The position numbers were made by a program, and so were the translations under genes. From an uncultured Verrucomicrobiota bacterium (GTDB lineage Bacteria; Verrucomicrobiota; Verrucomicrobiia; Opitutales; Opitutaceae), in NCBI GenBank assembly GCA_903919625.1, contig CAIXIZ010000438.1, forward strand, positions 1 through 6,124: DNA of 6,124 nt, written 5' to 3'. Position 1 is the stretch's first letter. Each line of letters begins with the position of its first letter. The notes under the pieces are model-generated. The model did no database searches and was not told the DNA's origin. It saw only the letters and a program-made list of their open reading frames with translations. Below are positions 4,185 through 6,124 of this stretch, one piece after another.

Positions 4185-6124
4185 TTAAACGGCCACCGAT
4201 GCCGGCTGCATCTCCGGGGTGATGATCGCCTGGAGTGCGGCCCGCAGCGCGGGCAGCCGGGAATCATCCGTCACCGGCGCGTTGTGTTCGTCCTCGATGT
4301 AGAACGTGTCAATCGCAACACCCCGCTCTGTCCCGATGCGCGCAAAGGTGATGTCGAAGTGGTGGTCGGAAATCGTCTTCGCCAGCCGGAACAACAGGCC
4401 GATTTCGTCGCGGGCCTGGATTTCAATGATGGTGCGTTGCATCGACAGCTCGTGATACACATCGACCGTCGGCGGGAAGGACGTGTGCAGCCCGCCGTCC
4501 GCCGGCGCGGTGAGCAGGCGCGAGGCGGCATACTTTTTGGCCTGCGCCACGATATCTGGGTAAAGGTCGCGGTGCCGGATCAGCGCCTCCTCCACAGTGC
4601 GCGCAAAGGTTTCCTGCGCCTTGGCGTTTTGGACCACTCCGCCACGCGCCGGGTCGATCACATGGAAGGTGTCGATCGCGATATGGTCACTGCGCGAGAC
4701 CACCTTTGCCCCGAGGATCGACAGGCCCGCCACCCCGAAGGCGCCCGCCAGCTTGTAGAAAAGCCCCGCACGATCCCAGGTGACGATATGCACCACCGTC
4801 AGCGACCGGTTGAGGTCGTCGTGCCATTCGATCACCGGCTGCGGCGAACTCACGGAGTCGGCGGTGGCAATGGAGGCGAGCAGGCGGTGCACCATGCGCA
4901 GGTGCAGCGCAATCTCCGCCGGCTCGGTCTGGATGAAGTACCGCTCGGGCAGCAGTTGAAAATGCGCGTCAATCTCCTCCGGGCCGACCCCGGTGATTTT
5001 TTGGGCGATGAGATCCTGTTGGAGCATGAGGAGGCGCTGGGTATGACGGGCGGCAAGGGTCTCGCCGTGGGTCAGATGGTCGAGGGTGGCGCGGTAGAGA
5101 TTGGTATGCAGCGTGTCCTTGTAGCCGTTCCACAGGCCGGCGGCAGTGCCCCGCGCGTCACAGAACGTGTGGACGTAGAGGAAGCGGAGGCGCTCGGCGT
5201 CGGGCACGAGCGCCGCAAAGGCTGCGGCGGTTTTCGGATCATCGACGTCCCGCTTCTGCCAGAATCGTGCCATAATGAGGTGATTTTTTATGAGAAAAAT
5301 CACCGTCTCCGCCTCCGAGGGGTCCACCTTGAGCCGGGCCAGCAGCGGGCGGGCGATCTCCACCCCGCTCTCGGCATGGCCCTGAATGCCCCGGGCCTTG
5401 CCGATGTCATGTAACAGCAAGGTGACATACAGCAACGCCGGCCGTGAGGTCTCGTGCAACGCCGTGCGGTATTTGAGCTGCGGCGGTCCCGGCTCGGTAA
5501 ACACCAGGTCCAGCTCGCGGATGGTGTTCAGCGTATGGATGTCGGCCGTATAGCGGTGGTAGAACTCGTGCTGCACCAGGCAGGTCAGCGCCTTGAACTC
5601 CGGGATGAACCGGCCCAGCACCCCCAGCTCGTGCATGAGGTTCAGAATGGGAAAGACCGCGCCGACCTCGTCCAGGATGGCCCGGAAGCTCGTGCAGGCG
5701 TCCGGCGACTGCCGGACTTTGCGCGTGATCAGCGGCAGCGAATCGTGGATGAGCGTCTGCAACGCAAAGTCCGGCTGGGCCTGGAACTGCTGGCAATGGC
5801 GGAACACGCGGATCAGGCGCACCGGATCGGTCCGGAACACGTCGTCCGTCTCCGCGCCCAGCTCGCTGCCGCGCAGGAGAAAGCCGTCCACCCGTTTGGT
5901 CTTTTGAAACCGCGTCGAACGCACCAGGGCGCGAAAGGAAAATTTCCCCTCGCCGGCCGCCGGACCCGCCGCGAGAGCGAGCCGGTTCTCCGCAATTTTT
6001 GAGATCCGGCTGATGGTCTGCGCCGCCCGGTAGTAGTCATGCATGAACTGCTCGACCCGGCCGAGCTCGTTGCGGTGCGTATAGCCCAGCCCGCTCGCCA
6101 CCCTTGGCTGGATGGCCAGGTCCA
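4185..6124 (-). CDS. glnD: [Protein-PII] uridylyltransferase/uridylyl-removing enzyme GlnD, N-terminus cut by window edge
   Basis: GlnD adds UMP to PII proteins when glutamine is low and removes it when glutamine is high, setting the nitrogen response. The visible part is 645 residues and ends at TAA 4187-4185. It opens at the right edge with DLAIQPR, joined to VASGLGY and VEQFMHDYYRAA, which is the tail of the nucleotidyltransferase region. The GTG at 6101 is therefore internal, not a start. The helical linker (about 20-155) is followed by the HD hydrolase domain, with HRYTADIHT at 189-197, LLHDIGKA at 236-243 and IKNHLIMARFWQKRD. A PERYF block lies near 392-396. Two ACT domains (about 439-490 and 562-612) include VTWDRAGLFYKLAG and ARDEIGLLFRLAK, and these should sense glutamine. 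The catalytic nucleotidyltransferase motif lies outside the window, so its integrity cannot be judged. No PII or glnA gene is adjacent here. Confidence 0.94.
   Translation of the reverse strand, partial: DLAIQPRVASGLGYTHRNELGRVEQFMHDYYRAAQTISRISKIAENRLALAAGPAAGEGKFSFRALVRSTRFQKTKRVDGFLLRGSELGAETDDVFRTDPVRLIRVFRHCQQFQAQPDFALQTLIHDSLPLITRKVRQSPDACTSFRAILDEVGAVFPILNLMHELGVLGRFIPEFKALTCLVQHEFYHRYTADIHTLNTIRELDLVFTEPGPPQLKYRTALHETSRPALLYVTLLLHDIGKARGIQGHAESGVEIARPLLARLKVDPSEAETVIFLIKNHLIMARFWQKRDVDDPKTAAAFAALVPDAERLRFLYVHTFCDARGTAAGLWNGYKDTLHTNLYRATLDHLTHGETLAARHTQRLLMLQQDLIAQKITGVGPEEIDAHFQLLPERYFIQTEPAEIALHLRMVHRLLASIATADSVSSPQPVIEWHDDLNRSLTVVHIVTWDRAGLFYKLAGAFGVAGLSILGAKVVSRSDHIAIDTFHVIDPARGGVVQNAKAQETFARTVEEALIRHRDLYPDIVAQAKKYAASRLLTAPADGGLHTSFPPTVDVYHELSMQRTIIEIQARDEIGLLFRLAKTISDHHFDITFARIGTERGVAIDTFYIEDEHNAPVTDDSRLPALRAALQAIITPEMQPASVAV
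5279..5304. repeat. Perfect 10-bp A+T-rich inverted repeat with 6-base loop, inside glnD
   Basis: GGTGATTTTT at 5279-5288 pairs exactly with AAAAATCACC at 5295-5304 around the loop TATGAG. It lies in the HD-domain stretch encoding VIFLIKNHL, which is conserved in the family, so amino-acid constraint explains part of the sequence. The block stands out as an A+T-rich island in a G+C-rich gene. I see no evidence that it acts as a regulatory or terminator element. Confidence 0.75.

Noticed and set aside
4240..4254. Hairpin GCCCGC-AGC-GCGGGC as a terminator for the DUF420 transcript
   Set aside because: It has only a 6-bp stem and no T-tract, lies within glnD coding sequence and encodes an ordinary Ala/Arg/Leu helix.
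5283..5289. Slippery-type heptamer A-AAA-AAT in the correct reading frame of glnD (minus strand)
   Set aside because: The family sequence continues in the zero frame through both ACT domains, and there is no evident downstream stimulating structure. The only hairpin overlaps the site itself.
4062..5414. Long plus-strand open frame of 450 codons opposite glnD
   Set aside because: Its Arg/His/Gly-rich composition is typical of antisense frames in G+C-rich DNA, and the glnD frame is strongly supported.
6099..6101. GTG at 6101 as the start of glnD
   Set aside because: The frame is open to the window edge and the upstream residues DLAIQPR fit the conserved GlnD sequence before the VAxxLGY motif, so the codon is internal.

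Overview
The window is GC-rich (about two thirds G+C by eye), densely coding DNA from a bacterial chromosome. It holds six genes, all with good family assignments. The product types, the high GC, the scarcity of Shine-Dalgarno sequences and the residue style of the proteins suggest a Verrucomicrobiota bacterium, perhaps Opitutales/Opitutaceae. That placement is inferred from recalled resemblance and was not tested by a search. I see no tRNA, rRNA, CRISPR, insertion sequence or phage gene, and no gene-free stretch longer than 87 bases.

Layout. Positions 1-1673 carry a leftward pair. A Sco-family copper chaperone lipoprotein with an N-terminal CusF-like copper domain (1673 to 777) is followed, with a one-base TAATG overlap, by a membrane-anchored, YtkA-like, histidine-bearing protein that runs off the left edge. 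Positions 1674-1760 are the divergent intergenic region, with one tentative promoter facing right. Positions 1761-4158 carry a rightward operon of three genes, each overlapping the next by the four bases ATGA: heme A synthase (ctaA), heme O synthase (ctaB) and a DUF420/CtaM-like membrane protein. After a 26-base gap, positions 4185-6124 hold the C-terminal two thirds or so of a leftward glnD gene (PII uridylyltransferase/uridylyl-removing enzyme), whose start lies beyond the right edge.

How the genes fit together. Five of the six genes form a cytochrome c oxidase maturation locus. CtaB farnesylates heme B to heme O, CtaA oxidises heme O to heme A, and the DUF420 protein is related to CtaM, which is needed for aa3 oxidase assembly in Firmicutes. 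Sco supplies or reduces the CuA site. The YtkA-like protein is a plausible extracytoplasmic metal-binding or scaffold partner of Sco. The oxidase subunits themselves are not in the window. glnD belongs to nitrogen regulation and is probably a separate, convergent transcription unit.

The most interesting points are the CusF-Sco fusion with a widened C-x5-C metal site, the coupled YtkA-like protein with two apparent related domains, and two perfect inverted repeats inside coding sequence (146-172 and 5279-5304). I found no convincing wholly new system; this is mainly an assembly locus with some unusual parts.
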